Shown piece by piece: positions 48,769 to 57,681 of a DNA stretch of 64,000 nt (positions are counted from its first letter, which is position 1; every line of letters starts with the position of its first letter). Position numbers and translations under genes: made by a program. The stretch comes from Arthrobacter sp. B0490 (GTDB lineage: Bacteria > Actinomycetota > Actinomycetes > Actinomycetales > Micrococcaceae). The DNA is taken from positions 248,001 through 312,000 of the forward strand of contig NZ_PJIR01000004.1 in the NCBI RefSeq assembly GCF_002929355.1, written 5' to 3'. Under the pieces are notes generated by a model. The model saw nothing but the letters and a program-made list of their open reading frames with translations, searched no databases and was not told where the DNA came from.

Positions 48769-50297
48769 GGGCGGCGCCCCTCACAGCCGACGCGCAGCGG
48801 CTGGTGATCCCCGACGCCCGCATCCCCTCGGGCGACGCCTTCTCCGTGCTCCTCGGCGGACGGCGTATCTGGACCGTCCGTGCGCCGGAACCGGGTGACG
48901 ACGGCGCTCTCACCCTGCCGTGGCCGCCCTCCCTCGCCGAGCGCCTCACGGGCCGGGCCCGGCTCGCGGTGGAGCACGCGGGCCGTGAGGTCGCCGCGGC
49001 GACCGTGGCCTTCGACGAGAATCCGTCCGACTTCGGCCTCAACGAGCCCGGCACCGGGATCCCGCAGGTCGTCAACAAGTGGGGGCGCATCGCCCGGTCC
49101 TTCGAGGGCCGGGACGCCGTGCTGATCGAACAGGTCCTCGACGAGGCCGAGCGCCTCATCGAGGTGCTGCACCGGACCCTCGGTATCGATCTGTTCGTCA
49201 CGGGCGGCACGCTCCTCGGACCCGTCCGCAACGGGCGCATCCTCCCGCACGACGACGACGCCGACCTCGCCTACCTCAGCACCGCCACCAACCCGTCCGA
49301 CGTCGTCCTCGAGAGCTTCCGCATCGAGCGGACGCTCGCGGAGCAGGGGTACGAGGCGGTGCGGCACTCGAGCGGCCACCTCCAGCTGCTGTTCCCCGGG
49401 GGCACGGTGACCGACCGTTTCTACCTCGACATCTTCACCTACTTCACGTGCGACGGCTGGTTCTACGGGACCTTCCATGCCCGCGAGCCGGTGGAGTCGG
49501 TCACCGTCCACCCGCTGAAGCCGCTGCCCGTGAACGGCCGGCTGCTGCCGGGCCCCGCCGAGCCCGCGCAGCTGCTCGCCGCGATCTACGGCCCGTCCTG
49601 GGAGGTGCCCGACCCCGCGTTCGCCTTCCTGACGCCGCCCGCCGCGCTCCGCCGCTACTACTGGTGGCTCAACCACTTCGACATCGACCGCGAGAACTGG
49701 GAGGACCACCACCGCGCCGAGATCGAGGCAGGCCCTGGCCGGGAGCCGTCGGGCCTCGCCGTCACCGCCGCGGAGCAGCTGCCGCCGTCGTCGACCGTGC
49801 TGGACCTCGGGTGCGGCCTCGGCACGGACGCCCGCTATCTGGCCGACCGTGGCCACCGGGTCCTCGCCGTCGACTACAGCCGGCCGGCGCTCGCCTGGGC
49901 GAAGGAGCACTTCGCGCACGACGGCACCGTGACCTTCGAACGCGCGAACCTGACCATGGTCCGTCACGCGCTGCACCTGCGGAAACGGTGCGCGGAGCTC
50001 GACTCGACGGTGCACGTCCACGCCAACCACCTCTTCAACGCGCTCACCCCGCTCGGCTGGGACACCACGCTGACGCTGGTCAAGTATCTGCTGGCGGCTC
50101 CCGGGAGCACCGCGTTCCTCGAGGTCGGGGTGGCCGGCACGGAGGGGGCCGGGAGCTGGGTCGAATACCGGCCCGTGGACTGGACGAGGTTCCAGGAGCA
50201 GCTGCGCCGGTACTCGCTGAGTGCCGAGGAGCAGGACGACGACGGAGCAGGTACGGCGACAAGCCGGCGTGTGCTCGTGAGGAGGGAGAGGGCATGA
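48765..50297 (+). CDS. LicD-type nucleotidyl/phosphotransferase fused to SAM methyltransferase
   Basis: A 510-residue fusion. The N-terminal 100 residues have no clear family. Residues about 130-310 are LicD-like: FVTGGTLLGPVRNGRILPHDDDADLAY, with acidic metal-binding residues at about 163-167, then YLDIFTYF. Residues about 340-500 are a class I methyltransferase: VLDLGCGLGTDARYLA, VLAVDYSRPALAWAKE. LicD proteins attach phosphocholine-like or phosphopolyol groups to glycans. The GTG start overlaps the previous stop (GTGA at 48765-48768). What is methylated is unknown. Confidence 0.83.
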   Translation: MRAAPLTADAQRLVIPDARIPSGDAFSVLLGGRRIWTVRAPEPGDDGALTLPWPPSLAERLTGRARLAVEHAGREVAAATVAFDENPSDFGLNEPGTGIPQVVNKWGRIARSFEGRDAVLIEQVLDEAERLIEVLHRTLGIDLFVTGGTLLGPVRNGRILPHDDDADLAYLSTATNPSDVVLESFRIERTLAEQGYEAVRHSSGHLQLLFPGGTVTDRFYLDIFTYFTCDGWFYGTFHAREPVESVTVHPLKPLPVNGRLLPGPAEPAQLLAAIYGPSWEVPDPAFAFLTPPAALRRYYWWLNHFDIDRENWEDHHRAEIEAGPGREPSGLAVTAAEQLPPSSTVLDLGCGLGTDARYLADRGHRVLAVDYSRPALAWAKEHFAHDGTVTFERANLTMVRHALHLRKRCAELDSTVHVHANHLFNALTPLGWDTTLTLVKYLLAAPGSTAFLEVGVAGTEGAGSWVEYRPVDWTRFQEQLRRYSLSAEEQDDDGAGTATSRRVLVRRERA

Positions 50298-50533
50298 CAG
50301 ACACGACCCGGACCACGGCCCAGGACGTCGGGATGCCGTTCGCGGGACCGGAAGGGCTTGCGGAGCAGCTCCTGGTGCTCCGCACCGAGGTGGAGCAGCT
50401 GCGGGCGGACGTCGTCCGGCTCGACGGCGACCTCGACGAATCGCGCCGGCTGAACCTGCGCGCGGCCGAGCTGCTCGACATCGTCTACCAGGAACTCGGC
50501 GCTCGCCGCACCCCGTCGGAGGACGCGCCGTGA
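50294..50533 (+). CDS. Small coiled-coil protein of the glycan operon
   Basis: A 79-residue acidic protein. Residues 25-65 form a heptad-patterned coiled coil (LLVLRTEVEQLRADVVRLDGDLDESRRLNLRAAELLDIV). It resembles DUF6752-type small proteins found near actinobacterial glycan genes. It overlaps both neighbours by 4 bases (ATGA and GTGA), so it is made in step with them. A scaffolding or regulatory role for the enzymes is a guess. Confidence 0.75.
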   Translation: MTDTTRTTAQDVGMPFAGPEGLAEQLLVLRTEVEQLRADVVRLDGDLDESRRLNLRAAELLDIVYQELGARRTPSEDAP

Positions 50534-51867
50534 GCCGCCGGGACGTGGGACCGCCGCTGCAGATCATCGGGGGCTTCGAGAGCACCTTCATGCCCGCGCA
50601 CGACCGGGACATCTTCGAGACCACGGAGCACGACACCCGCTGGCGCGAGGACCTCGACCTGCTCTCGAGGTCGGGCATCACCCGCCTGCGCTACCCCGTC
50701 CGATGGCACCGCATCGAGGAGGCCGAGGGGGTCTTCGACTGGTCCGCCACGGACGAGGTGCTCGGCTACCTGCACGAGCACGGCTTCCGCCCGATCATCG
50801 ACCTCGTGCACCACACGAGCTACCCCCGCTGGCTGACCGACGGCTTCGCCGACACCCGCTTCGGCGGGGTGTACCTCCGCTACGCGGAGGCCTTCGCCCG
50901 CCGCTACCCGTGGGTGGAGGAGTACACGCTCTTCAACGAGCCGTTCGCGACGCTGTTCCTGTGCGGCCACGAGGCCATCTGGCCGCCGTACCACTCCGGG
51001 CTGCAGGGGTTCGTGGACCTCCTCGTCAACGTGCTCCCGGCCGTCGTCGAGGCCGGCAACCTCTTCCGCGAGCTGCTGCCGGACGCCCGGCACGTCTGGG
51101 TGGACACCTGCGAGTTCCACACGGGCTCCGACGAATCCGGGCAGCGGTACGCGGACATGGCCAACGACCGCCGCTTCCTCGCCCTCGATGCGTTCCTGGG
51201 CCGGGGCTACGACGTCGACAGCCAGCTCGGACGCGACCTCGCCCCCGTGGGCGGCGAGCGACTGCTCGCCCTGCCCGCCGGGACCATCGACGTGCTGGGC
51301 CTGGACTACTACGCGCACTGCCAGTGGAACTTCTCGCTGGAGGGAGGAACGGCGCCCACCCCCACGCCGTTGCCGCTGGCCGACCAGATCGAGCAGTACT
51401 GGGAGCGCTACGCACTGCCGTGCATGCTCACCGAGACCAACGTCCGCGGCCGCACGTCGGACCGGGCCACCTGGCTCAAGTACGTGCTCGAGCAGTGCGA
51501 GGAGGCCCAGGCACGCGGCGTCGTCCTCGAGGGCGTGTGCTGGTTCCCGGTCGTCGACTCCACGGACTGGAACTCGCTGCTCTTCCGCTGCGAGGGCCAC
51601 GTCGACCCGGTCGGCGTGTACTGGCTCGACGAGGACCTCGAGCGGCGGGACTCGGTGATGTCGACGTCGTACGCGCTCGCAGCCGGGGGAGTGCGCTCCG
51701 TCGAGCTCCCCGCCTACCTCCTCGGTGAACCCGTGGCCACGTGGCTGCAGGGCTACCGGCAGCAGATGTCCCACTGGGACTGGCAACAGCCTCCCGAGAC
51801 CGATCTCGGCTTCCGACTCCCCCGGACGACAACACGAATGGAATTGAGGATCGTCGATGCAAAGTGA
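50530..51867 (+). CDS. GH1-like glycoside hydrolase, cytoplasmic
   Basis: A 445-residue TIM-barrel protein. The acid/base Glu137 is in LFNEPF (NEP motif), and the nucleophile candidate is Glu302 in LTETN (TEN motif), both as in clan GH-A and GH1 enzymes. LRYPVRWHRIEEAEGVFDW and IDLVHHTSYPRWL are typical GH1-like lines. There is no signal peptide, unusual for a biosynthetic operon partner; it may trim or edit a lipid-linked glycan or act as a transglycosidase. GTG 50530 overlaps the previous stop (GTGA), and its 3' end overlaps the glycosyltransferase by 11 bases. Confidence 0.83.
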   Translation: MSRRDVGPPLQIIGGFESTFMPAHDRDIFETTEHDTRWREDLDLLSRSGITRLRYPVRWHRIEEAEGVFDWSATDEVLGYLHEHGFRPIIDLVHHTSYPRWLTDGFADTRFGGVYLRYAEAFARRYPWVEEYTLFNEPFATLFLCGHEAIWPPYHSGLQGFVDLLVNVLPAVVEAGNLFRELLPDARHVWVDTCEFHTGSDESGQRYADMANDRRFLALDAFLGRGYDVDSQLGRDLAPVGGERLLALPAGTIDVLGLDYYAHCQWNFSLEGGTAPTPTPLPLADQIEQYWERYALPCMLTETNVRGRTSDRATWLKYVLEQCEEAQARGVVLEGVCWFPVVDSTDWNSLLFRCEGHVDPVGVYWLDEDLERRDSVMSTSYALAAGGVRSVELPAYLLGEPVATWLQGYRQQMSHWDWQQPPETDLGFRLPRTTTRMELRIVDAK

Positions 51868-52993
51868 ACTCATCGTCTTGTCCCACCTGCGGTGGGAATG
51901 GGTCTGGCAGCGGCCTCAGCAGCTCGTCTCCCGCCTGAACCGGTCGCCGGGACGCAGGACCTGGTTCGTCGAGGAACCCCTCACCCCGCCGGACGTCGAA
52001 CTGACGGAGAACCGGCTGGGGACCACGGACATCGACGGCCTGACGCGCGTCTACCTGGAGATCCCGGAGCAGGGCCGGCACGTGGGCTTCTTCGACGAGG
52101 TCATGCCCGACTACGTGGCGCAGCTGCCCCGGCTCCTGGGCCCGCCCACGGGCGACCGCGTCGTATGGATCTACACGCCCCTGGTGCTGGAGGCCGCACT
52201 CGCCCTCGAACCGACCACGCTCGTGTTCGACGTCATGGACGACCTCGCGGCGTTCAGGAACGCGGCCCCCGAGCTGCTCGTGCGGCAGCGCCAGGCGCTG
52301 AAGAGGGCCGACGTCGTCTTCGCCGGCGGCCGCTCGCTGCACCGTTCGGTCGTCAGACAGGGCCGGGAGGACGCCCACCTGGTGCCCAGCGGCGTGTCCG
52401 TCGAGCACTACGCGGCAGCCGCCCGGGCAGCGGATCCCGACCGCACCAAGCCGGTCGCCGGCTACGTCGGAGTGCTGGACGAGCGGCTCGACCTCGACCT
52501 CGTCGCGGGCCTCGCCGAGCGCCTGCCCGAGTGGGAGATCCGGATGATCGGCCCCGTCTGCAAGATCGAGGAAACGGACCTCCCGCAGGCATCCAACATC
52601 ACCTACTACGGCCAGCAGGACTACGAGGACCTGCCGGGGCACATGTCCGAGTTCGACGTCGCCCTCATGCCGTTCGCCCTCAACGAGGCCACGAAATCCA
52701 TCAGTCCCACCAAGACGCTCGAATACCTGGCGTCCCGGCTGCCGGTGGTCTCCACGCGCGTGCCCGACGTCGTCGCGGACTTCCCCGGCGTCGTCGACCT
52801 GCAGGACGACGCCGACGGCTTCGCCGCCGCCTGCGAGGCGCTGAGGGGCCGGGCCGGCGAATCGCCGTCCCCCGAGCTGCGCAAGCTGCTCAGGCGCCAC
52901 GACTGGGACAGGATCGCCGAGCTCATGGACAAGGCCGTGTTCGACCGGGAACCGTCGGAACCCGTGCACGCCGCGGCCGAGGCGACCGCCTAG
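51857..52993 (+). CDS. Glycosyltransferase (GT4/GT-B-like)
   Basis: A 378-residue glycosyltransferase. The opening [23 protein letters not shown] is characteristic of bacterial GT-B enzymes acting on polysaccharide precursors. The C-terminal part has [24 protein letters not shown], the [38 protein letters not shown] nucleotide-sugar site and a final helix. It probably adds one sugar per cycle at the cytoplasmic face. Donor and acceptor are unknown. The last three operon genes overlap, indicating coordinated translation. Confidence 0.88.
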   Translation: MQSELIVLSHLRWEWVWQRPQQLVSRLNRSPGRRTWFVEEPLTPPDVELTENRLGTTDIDGLTRVYLEIPEQGRHVGFFDEVMPDYVAQLPRLLGPPTGDRVVWIYTPLVLEAALALEPTTLVFDVMDDLAAFRNAAPELLVRQRQALKRADVVFAGGRSLHRSVVRQGREDAHLVPSGVSVEHYAAAARAADPDRTKPVAGYVGVLDERLDLDLVAGLAERLPEWEIRMIGPVCKIEETDLPQASNITYYGQQDYEDLPGHMSEFDVALMPFALNEATKSISPTKTLEYLASRLPVVSTRVPDVVADFPGVVDLQDDADGFAAACEALRGRAGESPSPELRKLLRRHDWDRIAELMDKAVFDREPSEPVHAAAEATA

Positions 52994-53031
52994 CGCCCAT
53001 GCCGACCCCTGAGAGGTGGGAGGATGCTCTG

Positions 53032-53910
53032 GTGTCCTACGAGCATCCCCCCGCCGACCACCTCCTGCTCCATTTCAGCGACACCCACTTCGTGGCCCGC
53101 GGGCCGCTGTACGGGGGTGTGGACGGCCGCGAACGGCTCGGCCAGCTCCTGGCGGAGATCGGGCGGTCCGGCATCCGCCCGGACGCGCTCGTCTTCACCG
53201 GCGATCTCACGGACAAGGGCGATCCCGACGCCTACGCGGCGCTGCGCGGACTCGTCGAGCCCTTCGCCGACCGGCTGGGTGCACCGGTGATCTGGCTGAT
53301 GGGCAACCACGACAAGCGGCCGGCCCTGCGGGCGGCGCTGCTCGGCGAACCACCCGAGGACGCCCCGCTCGACCGCAGCTACCGGCTGGGCGGGCTGCGC
53401 CTGATCGCCCTGGACACCTCCGTCCCCGGCCACCACTACGGGGGGCTCGACGACGCGCAGCTCGCCTGGCTCGAGGCCGAGCTGTCGAAACCCTCGCCCG
53501 AGGGCAGCATCCTCGCCCTGCACCACCCGCCCATCCCCATGGTGCAGGACCTCGCGGTGCTCACCGAACTGCGGCGGCAGGACCGGCTCGCGGAGGTCGT
53601 GGCGGGTTCGGACATCCGCCTGATCCTCGCGGGGCACCTGCACTTCCCGTCGTCGTCGCAGTTCGCCGGGATCCCCGTCTCCGTGGCGTCGTCCACGTGC
53701 TACACCCAGGACCTCACCGAGCCCGAGGGTGGCATCCGCGGCCGGGACGGCGCGCAGGGCTTCAACCTCGTGCACGTCTACCCGCACACGGTCGTCTCGT
53801 CGGTCGTGACCATCGGGTCCTACCCGACGGTGGGGGAGTACATCGCGCCGGAGGAGGCACGGCGGCGCCTGGCGGCAGCCGAGGCGGCGAGCCGGGCGCC
53901 GCGCCGATGA
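53032..53910 (+). CDS. Calcineurin-like metallophosphoesterase
   Basis: A CpdA-like phosphodiesterase, 292 residues from GTG 53032. All motifs are present: [36 protein letters not shown] and AGHLH. The start at 53032 is favoured because GGGAGG lies 8 bases upstream; an in-frame ATG at 52999 (303 residues) is possible but has a poor ribosome site. It follows the glycosyltransferase by 5-38 bases and may share the operon, though its substrate (cyclic nucleotide, CDP-alcohol or other) is not shown. Confidence 0.88.
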   Translation: MSYEHPPADHLLLHFSDTHFVARGPLYGGVDGRERLGQLLAEIGRSGIRPDALVFTGDLTDKGDPDAYAALRGLVEPFADRLGAPVIWLMGNHDKRPALRAALLGEPPEDAPLDRSYRLGGLRLIALDTSVPGHHYGGLDDAQLAWLEAELSKPSPEGSILALHHPPIPMVQDLAVLTELRRQDRLAEVVAGSDIRLILAGHLHFPSSSQFAGIPVSVASSTCYTQDLTEPEGGIRGRDGAQGFNLVHVYPHTVVSSVVTIGSYPTVGEYIAPEEARRRLAAAEAASRAPRR

Positions 53911-53984
53911 GCACGTCCCCGATCGGTCCCGACGGTGTCGGACGGGTCGGGCGTAGGGTGGAAGGCTGACGAAAGGAGCACTTC

Positions 53985-54752
53985 ATGAAGAAAATCCTCA
54001 TGGTTCTGACCAGCGTTTCCGAGATCGGCGACACGGGGGAGAAGACCGGCTACAACGTGGCCGAGGCCGCGCATCCCTGGAAGGTCTTCAAGGACTCCGG
54101 GCACTTCGTCGACTTCGCGTCGATCAAGGGCGGCCAGCCCCCGCGCGACGAGGTGGACACGACGGACCCCGTGCAGGTCGCCTTCACGGAGGACGAGACC
54201 ACGCGTGCCGGGCTCTACAACACGGCCCGCGTCGACGTCATCGATCCCGCCCAGTACGACGCCGTCTACCTCGTGGGCGGCCACGGCACCATGTGGGACT
54301 TCCCGGACAGCGAGGGCCTGCAGAAGCTCGTCGCCGGGGTCTACAACGCAGGCGGCCTCGTGGGCGCGGTCTGCCACGGACCCGCCGGGCTGGTGAACGT
54401 GGAACTGGACAACGGGTTCCGCCTCGTCGAGGGCCGCAAGGTGGCAGCCTTCACCAATGACGAGGAGGTCGCCGCAGGGAAGGACGAGGTCATCCCCTTC
54501 TTCCTGGCGGACCGACTCGAGGAACAGGGCGCCACCCACGTCTCCGCCGATGTCTTCGAGGAGAAGGTCGTGGTCGACGAGCGGCTCGTGACCGGCCAGA
54601 ACCCGGCCTCGGCAGCCGGCGTGGCGAAGGAGATGGAGAAGCTCTTCGCGGTGGTCATCCACCAGGAGAAAGCCGAGGAGCAGCACGAGACCGAGGCCCT
54701 GCGTGCCGAGAAGGACGCGCTCAAGGCTGCTGCGGCGGAGGACGAGAGCTGA
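53985..54752 (+). CDS. DJ-1/PfpI (Hsp31-like) glutamine-amidotransferase-fold protein
   Basis: A 255-residue protein of the DJ-1/PfpI superfamily. The nucleophile Cys130 is in VCHGPAGL; VGGHGTMWDFP and the elbow GLVGAVCHG fit Hsp31-type chaperone/glyoxalase III proteins. The C-terminal 25 residues are a charged helix. It probably detoxifies methylglyoxal-type aldehydes or acts as a chaperone; which is not certain. GAAAGGAGC precedes the ATG. Confidence 0.9.
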   Translation: MKKILMVLTSVSEIGDTGEKTGYNVAEAAHPWKVFKDSGHFVDFASIKGGQPPRDEVDTTDPVQVAFTEDETTRAGLYNTARVDVIDPAQYDAVYLVGGHGTMWDFPDSEGLQKLVAGVYNAGGLVGAVCHGPAGLVNVELDNGFRLVEGRKVAAFTNDEEVAAGKDEVIPFFLADRLEEQGATHVSADVFEEKVVVDERLVTGQNPASAAGVAKEMEKLFAVVIHQEKAEEQHETEALRAEKDALKAAAAEDES

Positions 54753-54758
54753 TCCCGT

Positions 54759-54794
54759 CACCTCGGCCGGAGCCGGACGGCTCCGGCCGAGGTG
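54759..54794 (+). terminator. Terminator of the DJ-1 gene
   Basis: A 17-bp stem (CACCTCGGCCGGAGCCG and its complement) with a 2-base loop starts 6 bases after the stop. No T-tract. The following 176 bases to 54970 contain no gene. Confidence 0.75.
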
Positions 54795-54970
54795 GGAACT
54801 CCGCCGCTGCCGTCGGAATTTCACGCCGCCGATCTTGACCGGTGTGTTCAACCCTGCCCGGAGAAATGCCGTGGGATGGTGGAACGGCGGCTCGATGGGC
54901 GGCGCTGACGGATCCGACGGGGACGCTGTGCAGCATCGCCCCGGTCGGTAAGGGAGCAGGCAAGTGAAAG

Positions 54971-55726
54971 GTGGCGACGGTGGCAGGTGATCGTCGGCGT
55001 CCCTGGAAGGGCGCCCTGATCTTCAGCGGACTGGTGCTGCTGGCGACGGTCTCAGTGATGGTCTTCGTACCGACCGGACAGGTACTCCTCGAGGTCGGGG
55101 TGCTGATCGCCGGACTGCTCGCAGGGGCCGCGTTGACTCGTTTCGGTGTGACTCGGCGCTGGATGGGTTCCGTCGTACTCGTGGTGTTCATCGCGGTGTG
55201 GTTCGCGCTGGGGGCCGCCGGGTATGCCTGGTTCGGAGGAGTCCTGGCGGGAGCATGGGGCGGCGTCGCATGGGGACGCATGGTTGCGCATCGCACAGCG
55301 GAGGCCCAGGCCGCGTGGACGGTGGATGCACAGGGATATTCCACCATCGCGGAGGCGCGGGAGGCGGCCGGTGCCGCGTTGCGTGCCCTGGACGGTACGA
55401 AGGGTGGGCGGGTGTCCGTCGAGCGGGGGGACGCGCGGTTCGAAGTGGCCGGTGCCGTGCACCCGGGCTTCATCTGTCATCGCACCGCCGACGCCTCCGA
55501 CGAAGGATCATGGGCGGTCCTGGTGGGCACCGGGCCGGTACCGGACCAGTCGGTGCAGGTACCGATGGGAGGTCCGGAGGGTTCCATGCCCTTGCGGCTC
55601 GTCCACGATGTCGTGTCGGTCGAGGCGGCACTGAGGCAGTTCTTCACGGATCCGGGATCGGCCTCGTTCGGACCGGGATGGGAGACGGGCAACCAGGCCG
55701 AAGGCACCCGCCTCACGACCGGCTAG
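54971..55726 (+). CDS. Unknown membrane protein with soluble C-terminal domain
   Basis: A 251-residue protein. Residues 12-100 hold about three to four helices (ALIFSGLVLLATVSVMVFV; VLLEVGVLIAGLLAGAAL; MGSVVLVVFIAVWFALGAAGYAWF). The C-terminal 140 residues are a soluble domain with many beta-strand-like segments (RVSVERGDARFEVAGAVHPGFICHR). I do not recognise the family. GTG 54971 is the start; the opposite strand is occupied by MerR from 55784. Confidence 0.7.
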   Translation: MATVAGDRRRPWKGALIFSGLVLLATVSVMVFVPTGQVLLEVGVLIAGLLAGAALTRFGVTRRWMGSVVLVVFIAVWFALGAAGYAWFGGVLAGAWGGVAWGRMVAHRTAEAQAAWTVDAQGYSTIAEAREAAGAALRALDGTKGGRVSVERGDARFEVAGAVHPGFICHRTADASDEGSWAVLVGTGPVPDQSVQVPMGGPEGSMPLRLVHDVVSVEAALRQFFTDPGSASFGPGWETGNQAEGTRLTTG

Positions 55727-55783
55727 GGGGTCGGAACGACGAGACCAAGGAATCCCGCCACCCGCCCGCGTCATGGCCCGCCC

Positions 55784-56539
55784 TCAGGGCGTGTGCCCGT
55801 CCTCGGTGCCCTGCTCCTTCTTGAGGAGTCCGCCGGCGATCACGCTTGCCCGGGCAAGGACGTCGCGCTGTGCCGCGTTGTACAGTGCCGTGAGTGATTC
55901 GACGACCGTCTTCTGGGTCACCTCGGGACTCTTCGACAGGTGCTTCTCGGGGTGTATGAGCCACGGGTAGTTCCTGATGGCATCGGCGATGGTCGGTGCG
56001 TAGCGTTCGGCGAGGTCGGCGCGCACCGTCTCGTCGGCATCCGGAGCCAGCGCGTCGAATTCCCTGCTCGGCGACTCCGGATCCTGCCGGACCATGGTCC
56101 GCAGGTCCTCCATCGCGTCGTCGTCGTACAGCTGGGAGTAGATCAGCATCAGCGACTTGTCCTGCTCGGACAATCGAGGTGCCACGTCCTCGAATCCTGC
56201 CGGGACGCCCGTCGCCGATGATCCCTGGAGGATCGCCTGGATCTCCGCCCTGGCGCGCTGCAGCCTCTCGATGCTCACTGCGAGATCCGCGTCGATGGCT
56301 CTCAGCGCCTCGGACGACGAATCACCGTCGAGGGCCACGTCGTCGATCTGGTCGAGCGGGACGCCGAGATCCCGTAGGCGGCGGATCTTCAGGAGACGGA
56401 CGAGGTGCCTGACCTGATATTGCTTGTAGCCGTTGGACATCCTGTCCGGCTGCTCGAGAAGTCCGACCTGGTGGTAGTGGCGAACGGTGTTCACCGTCGT
56501 CCCCGCCAGCTCGGCGATCTCGCGGGTGCTCCAGGCCAT
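55784..56539 (-). CDS. MerR-family transcriptional regulator
   Basis: A 251-residue regulator. The MerR winged helix is clear at the N-terminus (TREIAELAGTTVNTVRHYHQVGLL, then GYKQYQVRHLVRLLKIRRLRDLGV). The long C-terminal region is helical (TALYNAAQRDVLARASVIAG) and probably binds an unknown effector. ATG 56539 (MAWSTREIA) is chosen over a Met ten residues upstream for the domain start. It lies 123 bases downstream of an efflux-like gene whose promoter has MerR spacing, suggesting it regulates that operon. Confidence 0.9.
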   Translation of the reverse strand: MAWSTREIAELAGTTVNTVRHYHQVGLLEQPDRMSNGYKQYQVRHLVRLLKIRRLRDLGVPLDQIDDVALDGDSSSEALRAIDADLAVSIERLQRARAEIQAILQGSSATGVPAGFEDVAPRLSEQDKSLMLIYSQLYDDDAMEDLRTMVRQDPESPSREFDALAPDADETVRADLAERYAPTIADAIRNYPWLIHPEKHLSKSPEVTQKTVVESLTALYNAAQRDVLARASVIAGGLLKKEQGTEDGHTP

Positions 56540-56662
56540 GCTCGTCAGTCCTTCCGCGTTGATGCTCACCGGTGCGGTCGCGTCGTCCCCGGTGTCCTTC
56601 GGTCGCTTCCGGAAGGGAATCCCATGGTCCCACCACCGGTTCTGGACGCCACGAACCCTCCG

Positions 56663-57187
56663 TCACCAGCCGAGGACTCCGACGAGCCCGATCGCGAGCG
56701 CCGAGATGACGACCGTCCACGCCACGATCGCGATCGCCTGCCAGAACAGGACCCGTTCCTTCCGGACGCCGGACGCCGCGAAGAACGCGGCGGTGAGTTG
56801 CGTGGGAAGCGCGAGCGGGGCGAGGAGGCTGGCGCCCGGCACCCCGAACCGGGAGAGCCAGCCCTGCAGGCGCCGCTGGCCCTTCACGCGTCTGGTCGAT
56901 GGAGCGGCGGGCGCCGCATCGGCTGATTCGCCCCCGCCCTCCCGACCGGCGACCACCTTCTGCCGGACACGCGAACTGACGAGGACGACGGCGAGCACGC
57001 TCAGGAAGTTGCCGATCATCGCCGAGATCGCCGCCAAGACCGGGTTGATCCCGAGGATGATGCCGATACCGGCGGCACCCTCACCCTCGATGTACGGGAT
57101 CATGCCGGCGACTGCGACACCCAGCGGCTGGACGATCTCGGGCAGCTGCTGCACCCACTCCTGCATGCCCTCGTAGGGGTTGTCCAT
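56663..57187 (-). CDS. Small multidrug-efflux-like membrane protein
   Basis: A 174-residue protein with about four helices (MIPYIEGEGAAGIGIILGINPVLAAISAMIG; NFLSVLAVVLVSS; ASLLAPLALPTQLTAAFFAASG; VLFWQAIAIVAWTVVISALAIGLVG), and a polar loop in the middle (REGGGESADAAPAAPSTRR). It resembles actinobacterial small multidrug efflux proteins but lacks a firm family signature, so the label is provisional. AAGGAG precedes ATG 57187. The MerR gene follows on the same strand. Confidence 0.75.
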   Translation of the reverse strand: MDNPYEGMQEWVQQLPEIVQPLGVAVAGMIPYIEGEGAAGIGIILGINPVLAAISAMIGNFLSVLAVVLVSSRVRQKVVAGREGGGESADAAPAAPSTRRVKGQRRLQGWLSRFGVPGASLLAPLALPTQLTAAFFAASGVRKERVLFWQAIAIVAWTVVISALAIGLVGVLGW

Positions 57188-57302
57188 CGTGTTCTCCTTC
57201 GTGATCCCCGCGCCGAGCGCGGGTTGCTCCACGGTTCTTCGTCACGCTTCTGCGGCGGCGCCGGTTGCGCTCTGCCATGGCGTGATCCCGTGTGCTGAAA
57301 CC

Positions 57303-57333
57303 ATTGAAGAGGCTGTTCCGACCACAGGGTCAA
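57303..57333 (-). promoter_or_regulatory. MerR-type promoter with 19-bp spacer
   Basis: On the minus strand TTGACC (57333-57328) and TTCAAT (57308-57303) are separated by 19 bases, the over-long spacing typical of MerR-activated promoters. The spacer contains an inverted CTGT/ACAG pair. It lies about 115 bases upstream of the efflux-like gene. The rest of the 354-base gap (57188-57541) holds a terminator and nothing else I can support. Confidence 0.55.
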
Positions 57334-57490
57334 GGCCTCGGAGCGAGGCGTACGACACATGATCCGCCGGAGTGAGCCCGACCTCACCGTTGCCCGGATA
57401 CGCCCGCCTGTCCTGACCCTCGGTTCATCTCTCCGACCGCCCGCAGGTGCAGGTCCCGGGCGTCGGCAGGATCCTCATCCAGGGCAAGCG

Positions 57491-57533
57491 AAAGGCCCCG
57501 CATCCCTGTATTTCCAGGGGCTGCGGGGCCTTC
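57491..57533 (-). terminator. Terminator downstream of tRNA-Ser(CGA)
   Basis: A long hairpin of a 10-bp outer stem (AAGGCCCCGC) and a 6-bp inner stem (CCCTGT-side pairing CAGGGG) follows the tRNA 3' end by 9 bases on the minus strand and ends in TTTC. Confidence 0.75.
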
Positions 57534-57541
57534 TCAGATGG

Positions 57542-57628
57542 CGGTGACGGTGGGATTTGAACCCACGTTGGCTTTTACACCAAACAACATTTCGAGTGTT
57601 GCACCTTCGGCCGCTCGGACACGTCACC
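57542..57628 (-). tRNA. tRNA-Ser (anticodon CGA)
   Basis: On the minus strand, acceptor GGTGACG pairs with CGTCACC (57622-57628 and 57543-57549), with discriminator G at 57542. The anticodon stem CAACA/TGTTG holds loop CTCGAAA, anticodon CGA. The variable arm is long and the T-arm is GTGGGTTCAAATCCCAC. It reads UCG codons. CCA is not encoded. Confidence 0.95.
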
Positions 57629-57681
57629 AACGCCCCTACGTTACCGGGTCCACCGCTCCAGACCCAAAACGGGTCCGGTGC

